Assembly: GCA_034440635.1 (NCBI GenBank)
Contig: JAOTON010001589.1
Location: 1 to 64,000 of the forward strand
Direction of reading: 5' to 3'
Source: Lepas anatifera
Lineage: Eukaryota; Arthropoda; Thecostraca; Lepadidae
DNA: 64,000 nucleotides
Positions 1 to 8,793 of the stretch are shown here, piece after piece (position 1 is the first letter of the stretch; each line of letters opens with the position of its first letter). A program made the translations under genes and the position numbers. The notes under the pieces are model-generated. The model had not been told where the DNA came from, did not search any database, and saw only the letters and a list, made by a program, of their open reading frames with translations.

Positions 1-613
1 ACGCCCCGACGCCTCGTGCCGGTCCTCTCTGCGCGGCGTTGCCCTGGGGGATCTTGTAGGGGTCTAGGTTTTGTTTTCTGGATAGGAAGGGTACTGATGT
101 TGAAAACAGTGTGTGTGTGCATCACGCGTTCTCCTCTTGTTCCAGATGGAACACTTTTAGCGATTGTACTGTTCTGGGGCGCTATGTGGCGTTGCCGGGC
201 TGGTGCGCCCCTTAGCCCAAATAACCAACTTACTACCTGCTGTGGAACAGAGCCATAAACAGTGTATTCAGGAAGAGGTTTTTAAAAGGCATTGGCCTTA
301 GTTGATATGGGCGCTATATAACCACTAAGGTTGGTGCGCCATATAAGCCCCTGCACAATCAATCAATCAATCATGAAAGAATCCTCTCTGTCGTGGGCAG
401 CGGCTTGTCACGTGATAAATGTTAACAAATGACAGACCACCCAACCTTAGGATGTCGTAAGCCGCCAGGCAAGTTGCCAGATTTGTGATTGCACGCGATG
501 CTTTCGGTCAACCCAGCGTAGTAAGACAAGGACTCTATCTTTTGTTTTGAGAAATTTGAGGTGGAAACAGAAGTTTTTCCTTATTTCCGGACCTAGGTTG
601 TCCACAAATACTG
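1..613. other. Intron or upstream sequence of NIPBL, no exon assigned
   Basis: No stretch here could be matched to NIPBL. Around 126-144 a pyrimidine-rich run ends in CAG and looks like a 3' splice site, but the frames after it are short and unrecognised. The first 55 bases are GC-rich and could be the tail of an upstream exon; I could not align them. From about 168 to 376 the sequence looks like a retroposon 3' end and is listed separately. Confidence 0.4.
168..376 (+). mobile_element. Possible retroposon 3' end with AATC tail
   Basis: Two similar stretches (about 176-230 and 305-355) share a GGGCGCTAT... GGTGCGCC pattern. The second ends in CCCCTGCACAATC followed by four tandem AATC units. 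Short tetranucleotide tails of this sort are usual at the 3' ends of invertebrate SINEs and some LINEs. No coding region or Pol III promoter box is visible, so class and 5' limit are unknown. Confidence 0.35.
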
Positions 614-1287
614 TCCTAACCAGCGGCAGGCGCTGTCGCCAGACTTTCCAGCCGTCCTAATAGCGGCAGGCGCTGTCGCTAGACTTTCCAGCCGTCCTAA
701 TAGCGGCAGACGCTGTCCGTCAGACATTCCACCTGTCCTAATAGCGGCAGGCGCCGTCGCCAGACTTTCCAGCTGTCCTAATAGCGTGAGGCGCTGTCGC
801 CAGACTTTCCAGCTGTCTTAATAGCTGCAGGCGCTGTCGCTAGACTTTCCAGCTGTCTTACTAGCTGCAGGCGCTGTCGTCAGACATTCCACCTGTCCTA
901 ATAGCGGTAGGCGCTGTCGTCAGACATTCCACCTGTCCTAATAGCGGCAGGCGCTGTCGCCAGACTTTCCAGCTGTCCTAATAGCGGCAGGCGCTGTCGT
1001 CAGACATTCCACCTGTCATAACAGTTGCAGCAGGCGCTGCCGCCAGACTTTCCAGCTGTCCTAATAGCGGCAGGTGCCGCCGTCAGACATTCCACCTGTC
1101 CTAATAGCGACAGGTGCTGTCGCCAGACTTTCCAGCTGTCCTAATAGCGGCAGGCGCTGTCGCCAGACCTCCCACCTGTCCTAATAGCGACAGGTGCTGT
1201 CGCCAGACTTTCCAGTCGTCCTAATAGCGGCGGCACCGCTGGCGGACTTTGACCGTGTCATAACAGTAGCGGCAGGCGCCGCTGATC
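614..1287 (+). repeat. 40-bp minisatellite upstream of exon A 3' splice site
   Basis: About 16 tandem copies of a 40-bp unit built on GCGGCAGGCGCTGTCGCC, AGACTTTCCAGC and TGTCCTAATA. Copies vary by substitution (ACTTTCCAG versus ACATTCCAC) and the last few are degenerate. Most units contain a pyrimidine-rich TTTCCAG resembling a 3' splice site. The array ends about 55 bases before the real acceptor at 1343, whose surroundings (GCGCCATTTCCAGCTG) resemble the unit, so the array may have grown from this splice-site region. Confidence 0.9.
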
Positions 1288-1343
1288 AGCTGACCCCAGT
1301 GCCCTCATGGCCCAGTGTGCTGACGTCGGCGCGCCATTTCCAG

Positions 1344-1499
1344 CTGATGCGGTTCACGCCGGTGCGGGAGCGCGGCAACAGCTCCACACAGCACGGCGAG
1401 ACGGACGGCGTGCTGCTGAAGAAAGTGATGGACATCACTGACGTGGTGGCCGCCTGCCGGGAGACCGGTCTCGACTGGTTCGAGCAGCTCCTCAACACG
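1344..1499 (+). CDS. NIPBL: NIPBL/Nipped-B cohesin loader, exon A (C-terminal HEAT region)
   Basis: NIPBL (SCC2, Drosophila Nipped-B) loads the cohesin ring onto chromatin and stimulates its ATPase in the nucleus; the C-terminal half is a hook of HEAT repeats. This exon encodes 52 residues starting LMRFTPV and including LLKKVMDITDVVAAC and GLDWFEQLLNT. These match the conserved block around ITDVVAAC and WFEQLL in animal NIPBL. The acceptor is CCATTTCCAG ending at 1343. The donor is GTAACG at 1500, and the exon ends in phase 0. No frame disruption is seen in this exon. Confidence 0.88.
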
Positions 1500-1852
1500 G
1501 TAACGCCGGCGCTGGCCACGGGACGAGACGCTGCTCTGGTGTATTGGTGGTGTAATAGAGGGCCGCGAGGTGTGTGGTAGGGATTGACGGTACGCAGATG
1601 TTAGTTCAAGTGTCACCTCACTGGTGGTGAACAGCAGCTCTACTGGTAGGTCCATATGCATATGATTTACTTTTATCTCATTTTACATGGGGAGGGGCTT
1701 GTGGTCAGCTTAATGTTGAAACACTGTGATGGCTCTTATTCAATGCGATCGGTCTTGGCAGGAAACGTTGGATGCGTTCCCTGTAAATGTGCAACGTTAC
1801 CACTACAATTCCAGCAATATTTGCACGATGTCGGTGTTGGGCAGCTCTTCAG

Positions 1853-2133
1853 CCGAAGGAGGACAAGGAGGACAGCACGAAGGTGGTGTTCGAGCCCGCC
1901 GCGCTCGCGGTGACGGCCAGCCGGCAGATAGTCGACTGCCTGGTGCAGCATATTCTGCGGATCGAGGAGTCGGGCCTGCAGGACCGTGCCGCCGACACCG
2001 GCGCCGCCGTCGAGCTGCGGCAGCTCCCAGCGCCTGGTGGCCTGTCTCAACACACTCCACATGTTCGCCCGGATACGGCCGCACCTGCTGGTGCCGCACG
2101 CCACCACCCTGCAGCCCTACCTCTCTCCGTCAA
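1853..2133 (+). CDS. NIPBL: NIPBL exon B, frame disrupted
   Basis: The exon starts PKEDKED after the acceptor GCTCTTCAG, in phase with exon A. It continues through ASRQIVDCLVQHILRIEES, then LVACLNTLHMFARIRPHLL and HATTLQPYLS, a conserved NIPBL block. The frame changes by one base between about 1995 and 2025. The last copy of the motif before the donor has two extra bases (CTCTCTCCG where later copies have CTCTCCG). Removing three bases in total restores the expected end YLSVK in phase 2, which joins exon C as K-C. The donor is AAGTGAGT at 2134, and the exon edge and donor are repeated in tandem just downstream. Confidence 0.85.
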
Positions 2134-2515
2134 GTGAGTAACACTACCCTGCAGCCCTACCTCTCCGTCAAGTGAGCAACACTACCCTGCAGCCCTACCT
2201 CTCCGTCAAGTGAGTAACACCACCCTGCAGCCCTACCTTCCGTCAAGTGAGTAACACCACCCTGCAGCCCTACCTCTCCGTCAAGTAACACTACCATTCA
2301 GCCCTACCTTTCCGTCAAGTGAGTAACACCACCCTGCAGCCCTACCTCTCCGTCCAGTAACACTACCATTCAGCCCTACCTTCCGTCGAAGTGAGTACAC
2401 CACCCTGCAGCCCCACCTTTCCGTCAAGTAACACTACTATTCAGCCCTACCTTTCCAGTCAAGTGAGTAACACCACCCGCAGCCCTACCTCTCCGTCAAG
2501 TGAGTCCCTCCTCCC
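2105..2515 (+). repeat. Minisatellite containing exon B end and its 5' splice site
   Basis: Eleven tandem copies of a 34-39-bp unit made of CCCTGCAGCCCTACCT, CTCCGTCAAGTGAGTAA and CACCAC. The first copy is the real end of exon B with its donor. Roughly eight copies keep an intact AAGTGAG(T/C) donor, and some have lost the GTGAG. Units alternate between CCTGCAG and CATTCAG or TATTCAG types, which indicates secondary amplification of a two-unit block. The intron therefore begins with a series of near-identical candidate 5' splice sites. Confidence 0.93.
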
Positions 2516-3067
2516 TACTTCTCAATCCAAGTCAACCTACGCCATACATTTCTGTAAAGTGTGCCGTAACCAACCTATTCCTCAGTCAAGTGAGCAATGC
2601 AGCTCCAGCATCGTCAAGTTAGCGACATGTTACAGTTATTTGTCCACCAACAAGTTGTCAGCATCAACAAGTGATGTTAATGGGTTGTGAAAAGTTATGT
2701 GTTGCTGTAAAATCGGACTTCCGTTGGCCCAGAATCTTCAGATAACGTTACCGATGCAAATCATGAGTTTTACCGTCAATTTATGGTGATGACAGGTGAA
2801 CCTTTTACACCTGCGAGAAGTTTCCCCCCATCCCCAGAAGCCGAGCCAAAATAATTACCTTAAAAGTACAACGAAGGGTTCTCTTCCTCTTACTCTGGTT
2901 GCGTTGTGAGTCTCTATCCTCAGCTGACCTTTTCGTTTGTGTTCGATCTAAAATGCAAGGCGAACACAAGCCGACACTTTTCTCCCGCGGCCATATTGTA
3001 AATTCCCGTGCGTTTCCCAGCTCTCGATAACTAACGACTCTCGGTCGCGACCCTCTGCATCTGACAG
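2516..3067 (+). other. Intron between NIPBL exons B and C
   Basis: Unique sequence after the donor minisatellite. A 99-codon ORF across 2391-2690 is carried in by the repeat and has no recognisable homology. Nothing else is visible up to the acceptor CATCTGACAG at 3067. Confidence 0.7.
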
Positions 3068-3309
3068 GTGTCAGACGCGGGGCGACTACCAGATCATCTC
3101 ACACGTGGCGCGCACCCTGAGCTGGTGGTGCCGCTGATCGAGCATCCTTCCGACACCTTCTTAGCCGAGCTGGAGGAAGACTCGGTCAAGCTGATCCTGC
3201 AGCATGAGAAAACGGTGGTGGCCAGTTGTCTGGCCTGCCTCGGTAGCATCGTTAATCGGGTCACCAAGAACTTCGGCCTAATACGGGACTGCTTCCGGAA
3301 AGTACTACG
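3068..3309 (+). CDS. NIPBL: NIPBL exon C, two frame breaks
   Basis: After splicing to exon B in phase 2 the exon reads CQTRGDYQIISHVARTL, then in another frame ELVVPLIEHPSDTFLAELEED, then VKLILQHEKTVVASCLACLG and IVNRVTKNFGLIRDCF, and finally KYYG across the donor. This follows animal NIPBL closely (LVVPLMEHPSETFL, CFNRYYG). One base is missing near 3115-3121, where ACCCTGAGCTGG lacks a G. One extra A lies near 3300 in GGAAAGTAC. The two cancel, so the exon ends in the expected phase 1 at donor GGTGAGTG (3310). Confidence 0.9.
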
Positions 3310-3534
3310 GTGAGTGCGACTATGAGGAGGAATGTTTGACTGAGCACGGTTTGGAAATCAGCTCAATCATGTGAATGTGTGAAATGTTAACTAGTTTATG
3401 TGTCATCAGTGAATCAGGTCTTTAATTGTCGACAATTCGAGAGAGCTTTGTATTGGGTGAGGCAGCTGAAGTCGCTGAACCACCAGCCGGCGCTCACGGG
3501 AAGCTGTGTGACGGTGACCTGCTTGTTGGCGTAG

Positions 3535-3691
3535 GTCATCTGAAGTCGTACCGGCTAATGCACGAACAGCAGCCCAACCACCCCGACGCTGGAGAAGCAC
3601 AAGCCGTACTTCCGGCGGGCGCTCTTCACCGTCGGACTGCTGCTGCGCTTACTTCGACTTCAGCGACGAACAAGTGCGCAGGGGACTCAAC
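3535..3691 (+). CDS. NIPBL: NIPBL exon D, two frame breaks
   Basis: The acceptor is GTTGGCGTAG at 3534. The first two bases complete a glycine codon from exon C, followed by HLKSYRLMHEQQPNHPD. After one extra base near 3584-3591 comes LEKHKPYFRRALFTVGLLLR. After one extra T near 3648-3651 comes YFDFSDEQVRRGLN up to the donor CGTGAGT (3692). The block corresponds to the conserved RSLFTVGALCRHFDF segment of vertebrate NIPBL. Exactly two inserted bases make the length agree with phases 1 and 0 at its ends, which supports both breaks. Confidence 0.87.
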
Positions 3692-4063
3692 GTGAGTATC
3701 GCTGCTGAACGGCGCTCTGCGTGTGCTGCAGGACTGCGCGACATTGAACTTCCACGGGCCGTATTGAACCTCTATTTTGTTTGCCAGGGACTTGGTTCTA
3801 GCCCATCCAGACAACAACCAGAATGTGTTTTAGGCGGCCGGCGTTGGTACTGGATAGATTAGAATTACGTTAAAGCGGGGGCACCAGAACTTGCCTCAGA
3901 CGTGTGTTTATGGGGGGAGGGGGGTTTACTGGTGTTTTGTAACCAGACTGAAATTCTGTCCGTTTCGTTGCCGTGTCTGAGGCTGTAACGCCCGTGGTGT
4001 TCTTCTCTGGCTTTCTGTTCCAGCTCTCTGAATGTGTCTTTTGACTCGATGCTCCTTTTTCAG
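3692..4063 (+). other. Intron between NIPBL exons D and E
   Basis: Unique sequence ending in a pyrimidine-rich CTCCTTTTTCAG acceptor. A G-rich run (3911-3926) is the only notable composition; no repeat or RNA feature is seen. Confidence 0.7.
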
Positions 4064-4328
4064 GACAACATCGTGGACGAGGTGCTGGAGACGCTGATGT
4101 ACTTCGTGCGGCAACCGGCTTCAGACACGCAGCTGTTTACGTTACAAGCGCTCGGTTTCCTGGTTATCCGACACTACGACATGATGTTGCGGGACGAGGT
4201 GAAGAAACTCTACCACGGCTTCCTCACCGGCGAAGAAGTCCACAAGCAGCTGAAGGCTCAGGTGCTAGTCAATCTGGAGACGTATCTGGTGGAGGAGGAG
4301 CGTCGCATGATCCTTCAGGACGAGGAGT
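4064..4328 (+). CDS. NIPBL: NIPBL exon E (HEAT repeats), intact frame
   Basis: This is the longest clean exon: DNIVDEVLETLMYFVRQ, TLQALGFLVIRHYDMMLRDE, VKKLYHGFLTGE, LKAQVLVNLETYLVEEE and RRMILQDEE. It aligns without gaps to the NIPBL HEAT segment containing KVLELLMYF, LGFAFI, EVKNLYN and LKNLQTYLQEE. The acceptor is TTTTTCAG at 4063. The donor GTAAGT at 4329 splits a tryptophan codon (T + GG). The uninterrupted frame and strong conservation show the locus was recently under coding constraint. Confidence 0.95.
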
Positions 4329-4705
4329 GTAAGTTGCCGGGACTGGCTGAATTGGTTGAGCTGGGCGGGTTGTAAGCTTCGAAGTGTGGTTGATGTAAGG
4401 CGGTGATGCTAGCTGCTTTAGGAATGTCAATGTTGCCATGGATCTACACGTTTTTTCCAGCGAGCGTCGTCGAATGTGGCTTTTTTATACACTCATCATA
4501 TATGAGCACTTCTTTTACCAAATGCATGTTCGGCGATTTCAAGTTGGCGTGTGATGGAGTCACTCATTCAGATTGCCTTGTTCCTTACTGTATTGTCCAT
4601 AGCCAATTAGCTTTGTGTCGGTGCCAGCTCGTTCCGTAGGGAATCGGAACTGCGTCGCAAAGTGGTCTCCTCGCTGATTTGCGCTGTGTTGCCTGCGCTG
4701 TGCAG
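4329..4705 (+). other. Intron between NIPBL exons E and F
   Basis: Unique sequence with no repeat or RNA gene visible. A 78-codon ORF at 4403-4639 is hydrophobic and cysteine-rich but has no recognisable domain; I treat it as chance. Confidence 0.7.
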
Positions 4706-4852
4706 GGGCGAAACGTGCGAAGGAGGAGAACCCTGAAGGAGATGGGCGACGTCACGTCCGGCATGGCGTCCACCGTCATTCAGCTGTACCTGAAGCAGGT
4801 GCTGGGCGCCTTCCCGGACGCCGCGGTCACCGTACGACACGCTGCACTCAAG
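4706..4852 (+). CDS. NIPBL: NIPBL exon F, one frame break
   Basis: The exon completes the tryptophan and reads WAKRAKEEN. An extra C in AACCCTGAAG (4729-4734) shifts the frame, and LKEMGDVTSGMASTVIQLYL, KQVLGAFPDA and VTVRHAALK follow. The motif LKEMGDV(S/T)SGM with QLYLKQVL is diagnostic for animal NIPBL. Removing one base gives phase 0 at the donor AAGGTGTGC (4853), as required by exon G. Confidence 0.92.
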
Positions 4853-5033
4853 GTGTGCCAGGGGGCCGCTCAGCTCTGTTGAAAGACTCATCTGTGTTGT
4901 CAGGAATATCGTAAGAAATGCATGGAGCTGATCTAGCTGCTGATGCAGAGCAGTGTTTTCAGGCTGCCGTGCGGGAATTGCAGACGGTGATTGTTGACTC
5001 CGCTTCCCCTGACGTGCCCGCTGTCCGCCTCAG

Positions 5034-5251
5034 GTCATTCAGCTGATCCTGGCCCAGGGCCTGGTGCACCCCGTCCAAATCGTGCCCTACCTGATCTGCA
5101 TGTCCACCGACCCGGACGAGCGGGTCTCGCACACCGCCGACAAGCAGCTGCAGGAGATCGAGAAAAGTACCCGGGCTTCATCCAGATGAAGGCCACTGCC
5201 GGCATCCGGCTCTCCTTCCAGCTGCAGAAGATCCTGCAGGCCAAACTCGAG
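5034..5251 (+). CDS. NIPBL: NIPBL exon G, one frame break
   Basis: The exon reads VIQLILAQGLVHPVQIVPYL, then ICMSTDPDERVSHTADKQL and QEIEK. It changes frame in GAGAAAAGTAC (5162-5167, one A missing) and continues KYPGFIQMKATAGIRLSFQL and QKILQAKLE. QGL(I/V)HPVQ..PYLI, TDP and KY.GF..MKA are the family's signature positions, conserved even with plant SCC2. The acceptor is CCGCCTCAG at 5033 and the donor GAGGTCGGT at 5252. Adding one base gives 219 bases, in phase with exon H. Confidence 0.93.
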
Positions 5252-5589
5252 GTCGGTGGTAACGAATGGACGGCAAACTATGCATATTTGAGATCAACTG
5301 GTAATGCCAGTGGTAATTGGTCAAATACAGGCCGGGGTTGTAATTTTTGCTGAACGCTTTCGCTCTATTTTCCCTGATTATGGCTCGCGATAGATACCTT
5401 GGAGTGTAACGGTGACATTGCGTTTCGATGATCAATAACAAGCGCGTTTTTTATAGCAGGACTGAAAAAATGAAAAAGTGGCGTGTCATGTTATTGGCAT
5501 TAACCCATACTATGCTTTGCTAATCTCTTTATTTGTTTGGTGCTGTCCTTTGAGGAAACGGGAGTCTTCCACAACTACGACAGATGTGA
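5252..5589 (+). other. First part of the intron between NIPBL exons G and H
   Basis: Unique AT-richer sequence before the minisatellite at 5590. No gene or RNA feature is visible. Confidence 0.7.
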
Positions 5590-6388
5590 AAGACGCCTCA
5601 CGTTTGACACTCACATATACACGCGTCACGTATGACACTATCGCATTTATGCGCGTCACGGATGACACTTTCCTATCTATATGCGCCACTTATGACACTG
5701 TCGTATCTATAAGCGTCACGTGTGACACTGTCGCATCTGTACGCGTCAGGGATGACACTGTCGCATCTGTACGCGTCACGTATGACTGTCGCATCTGTAG
5801 CGTCACGGCTGACACTGTCGCATCTGTAGCGTCACGGATGACACTCGCATCTGTAGCGTCACGGATGACACTGTCGTATCTATACGCGTCACGTATGACA
5901 CTATCGTAGCTATACGCGTTACACATGACGTTTCGTATCTATACGCGTCGTTTGACACTGTCGTATCTATAAGCGTCACCTGTGTCACTGTCGCATCTGT
6001 AGCGTCACGGATGCACTGTCGCATCTGTAGCGTCACGGATGCACTGTCGCATCTGTACGCGTTAAGGATGACACTGTCGCATCTGTAGCGTCATGGATGA
6101 CACTGTCGCATCTGTAGCGTCACGGATGCACTGTCGCATCTGTACGCGTTAAGGATGACACTGTCGCATCTGTAGCGTCATGGATGACACTGTCGCATCT
6201 GTAGCGTCACGGATGACACTGTCGCATCTGTACGAGTCACGGATGACTGTCGCATCTGTAGCGTCACGGGTGACACTGTCGCATCTGTACGCGTTACGGA
6301 TGACACTGTCGCATCTGTAGTGTCACGGATGACACTGTCACATCTGTACGCGTCACGTTTGACACTGTCGCACGTGACGCGTATCTGA
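5590..6388 (+). repeat. 29-30-bp minisatellite filling the intron before NIPBL exon H
   Basis: About 26 tandem copies of a 29-31-bp unit made of GACACTGTCGCATCTGTA followed by GCGTCACGGAT. Variants have CGCGTCACG, CGCGTTACG and TATGACACT. Later copies (about 6000-6230) repeat in identical multi-unit blocks, indicating recent expansion. The array stops about 23 bases before the exon H acceptor. Short overlapping ORFs on both strands inside it reflect periodicity near a multiple of three and are not genes. Confidence 0.93.
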
Positions 6389-6411
6389 CCTGTGCCTTGC
6401 CTGGTGTCCAG

Positions 6412-6549
6412 GCGACGCGCGGCCTGAAGCTGCGGGAAGGCGAGCCTCCGGCGGCGCTCAACGGCTTCCTCTACAGCATCATGCGCACCTCCAAACAGCA
6501 GCGGCGCGCCATCGCCATCTCCTGCCTCAGGAACTTCGACGAACAGATG
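6412..6549 (+). CDS. NIPBL: NIPBL exon H
   Basis: Forty-six codons in a clean frame: ATRGLKLREGEPPAALNGFL, YSIMRTSKQQRRAIAISCL and RNFDEQM. It matches the NIPBL segment with LYS(M/I)(I/M)R, (H/Q)RRA and L..FD. The acceptor is GGTGTCCAG at 6411 and the donor ATGGTTAGT at 6550. Both edges are phase 0. Confidence 0.9.
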
Positions 6550-6896
6550 GTTAGTTCGCCCGCGCCATCTAGGCCCTGCTGAAGATCTTTTACCCGGAGG
6601 TCAAGTGTGAACCCTTGTGGTTCGGATAGAAACATCCTCTGTTGTTTTATGATAATTGACCTGCCGTCTTACAATGGTTGACCTCCGGCGTCGGCTTCTA
6701 TTCCACGTAATTAAAGTATTTCAGGAGCTCTCCTGGATCTGTAACGAGTTCTTATTGGGAACACCATGAAAATGCTAGTAATACGTCATGCTAAGTTGTA
6801 AACGAAGAAGTGTGATCGCTCCTTGATATGCAGCCGGAATTCTGTCGTTACCTGCGTGCTGTCGGGATCTGACAGAGTATAACGTGTCACTCGCAG
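6550..6896 (+). other. Intron between NIPBL exons H and I
   Basis: Unique sequence. The acceptor of exon I (CGTGTCACTCGCAG) is weakly pyrimidine-rich. Nothing else is visible. Confidence 0.7.
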
Positions 6897-6989
6897 AGGA
6901 AGCCGCTGGATGAGCTGTTGTACCTGGCCGACAACCTGGCCTACTTTCCTTACCAGGTGGCCGACGAGGTGCTGTTTATCATCCATCAG
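6897..6989 (+). CDS. NIPBL: NIPBL exon I
   Basis: Thirty-one codons, phase 0 at both ends: RKPLDELLYLADNLAYFPYQ then VADEVLFIIHQ. It matches LLYIADNLA.FPYQ...E.LFI.H of animal NIPBL almost residue for residue. The donor is CAGGTAGGA at 6990. Confidence 0.95.
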
Positions 6990-7504
6990 GTAGGAAGTAC
7001 AGCGGATGGCCTGTGTTTGTGTGGGTGTAGGGCGGTGTAGCGGTGAGTGATAGATGCAGATATGGAAACTTTGTGGTCGTCTTTGTGTATGCAAAGATTT
7101 TGTGCTGAATTGGAGTGGTTGGATGCAGACAGTTACAAGTTCTGCCGACATGGACAACACATCCTTTGTGTTGGGCATGATATAGCAAAGCCGCTGGAAG
7201 CGCCCTAAAAACCCCAATACACACAAACATCCACAGTGCAAGCCTATATCTGCTGGTATATATGGTTGTCAGTACTTGCAAATGTTTTTTCTGCGTTAGC
7301 CATAGCCATCCTGGGCACCTCTCTGTGTCTGCAGTTTGCGAGACGCGAAATTCAGTGCAGAGGTACTCACAGTGACCGCCCGGCGCACTCCCACCATGCG
7401 CAGCCACTGCGGTGAACGCCGGCAGTGTCGGCCTTAGCAGGCGACTAACTGACCGACCGGTCGCGTCGAACGTTTGATGAAAACGCCTTCGCTTACAACG
7501 TGGC
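6990..7504 (+). other. First part of the intron between NIPBL exons I and J
   Basis: No exon or RNA recognised. A 278-codon antisense ORF (7815 to 6979) crosses this stretch and the minisatellite downstream; its sequence is repetitive and has no known domain. Confidence 0.65.
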
Positions 7505-7800
7505 GTGACGTGATGGTGTATGTGACGGGCAGCACAGCTGACGTCAGTGTGGACGTGATGGTGTCTGTGACGTGCAGCACAGCTGACGTCAGCTCTCTGT
7601 GCCGCCTGATGGACGTGATGGTGTCTGTGACGTGCAGCGCGGCTGACGTCAGCGCTCTCCGCCACCAGGTGGACGTGATGGTGTCTGTGACGTGCAGCAC
7701 GGCTGACGTCAGCTCTCTTTGCCGCCAGATGTGTGATGTCTGTGATGTGCAGCACGGCTGACGTCAGCTCTCTGCCGCCAGGTGGACGTGATGGTGTCCG
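7505..7800 (+). repeat. 59-bp minisatellite duplicating the exon J 3' splice site and exon start
   Basis: Five intronic copies plus the real exon start of a unit that reads GTGGACGTGATGGTGTCTG, TGACGTGCAGCAC, GGCTGACGTCAGCTCTCT, GCCGCCAG. The genuine acceptor (7781) is the last. Upstream copies begin near 7505, 7549, 7610, 7669 and 7729. Those at 7669 and 7729 keep an AG in the splice-site position, while the one at 7610 has TGAT instead. The first 25 or so coding bases of exon J are thus repeated upstream. From the 7669 acceptor the reading frame stops at 7761. Confidence 0.93.
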
Positions 7801-8048
7801 TGACGGGCAGCACAATACTTCAGCTGGTGAGGGAGGCGCTGATGCCTCCGGCCGGCGCGCCGGTCCGCCTCCACCCGGAGACGGGCGCGCCGCTGCCGTA
7901 CGAAGAGGAAGACGAGGATGACGACTCGCTGCTGGAGCGGCTGCCGGAGGACCTGACGCCCATCACGGACGCGCTGGCCGCCTCCGAAGGCTGCAACCTG
8001 CTGCTGGTCATGAAGCACAGCATCTGACTTCTACGGCATCACCGACAA
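7782..8048 (+). CDS. NIPBL: NIPBL exon J, frame break near its end
   Basis: The exon reads VDVMVSVTGSTILQLVREAL, an acidic lineage-specific stretch (PYEEEDEDDDSLLERLPEDL), PITDALAASEGCNLLLVMK, then after a frame break near 8015-8028 DFYGITD up to the donor AAGTGCG (8049). Animal NIPBL has the same order: (I/V)D(I/V).(L/V)SV(S/T)GS, an acidic insert, CLPE, LLL.LKQHLK and GF.D. Read straight on, the frame ends at a TGA at 8025-8027. A net gain of two bases or loss of one restores phase 2, which joins exon K as TDNKI. Confidence 0.88.
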
Positions 8049-8793
8049 GTGCGCTGGCTCGACTGTCTTTGCTGAACTATATGTTTTTGTATAGTCGCTC
8101 TAATTAGGTGTGGAATGTAACGTTGCTATCGACGTTGGCTGAAGCTAGACATCATTGTTTTACTCGCTGTGTGTTTAATGGGAATAACCCCTTTTTACAA
8201 TGGTTTTTAGATGGAGATAGTTTTGTAGGATATGTCGGAGATATACCCGTACATGTATCACTTCTGCCAAAGCTCTCCTATATAAATTTCTGAGCATTTT
8301 TAGACCAAGGACCCTTATGCGCCCCTTATTCAGTCGCAGACACAGCTGCGTGGCCCCTCCCAGAAGCTGACGCTGGTGCCGCCATCAGCTAGATCCAAAG
8401 GGGGAGGGGGCTTAAGAGCCGAGCTGGTGCGGGCGCTGGAAAAGCAGTACGCAGACGAAATGTTCTTTTTGGTTTAAAAAAAGTTCTGAGAGAAACTGAG
8501 GATGAAGCGAGGTGTTTTTCATTGTGCTCTATGTGACTGGACAGCTCAGTTCATATTCGAAAGTGGTCTATTCCCTCTAACTGATGATAAGTCAGATCAC
8601 TTGTCAGACATCATCATACCTCTCGTGTGAAGACTGTGTGCTTAAAAGGATCTAGCATCTCACTAGAGGTCCATGCGCTTGACTTGGTCTAACCTCTCAC
8701 GTGAAGCTTACGTGTTGAACACTATGGAACCTCTCACCGCATCGCCTCCTTCAGCCGCTCACCCCACTCACCACGCTCCCCTCTGGTCTGCAG
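8049..8793 (+). other. Intron between NIPBL exons J and K
   Basis: About 740 bases of unique sequence. A stretch at 8590-8730 holds loose repeats of ...CTCTCACGTGAAG... and CATCTCAC. No coding match was found. It ends in a strong pyrimidine-rich CTCCCCTCTGGTCTGCAG acceptor. Confidence 0.65.

Noticed and set aside
126..258. Additional upstream NIPBL exon after the acceptor-like TTGTTCCAG at 144
   Set aside because: No frame after it matches NIPBL, and the sequence merges into a retroposon-like tail.
3425..3534. Start of exon D at an earlier acceptor, giving QLKSLNHQ
   Set aside because: The AG sites there lack a pyrimidine tract and the frame stops soon after. The acceptor at 3534 gives a better match and correct phases.
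5590..6388. CRISPR array
   Set aside because: Repeats are contiguous without unique spacers, in an animal intron; it is a minisatellite.
6979..7815. 278-codon antisense ORF over the NIPBL intron and exon J edge
   Set aside because: It crosses a minisatellite and a well-supported exon on the other strand; its translation is repetitive (RHRHHHVH units) with no recognisable domain.
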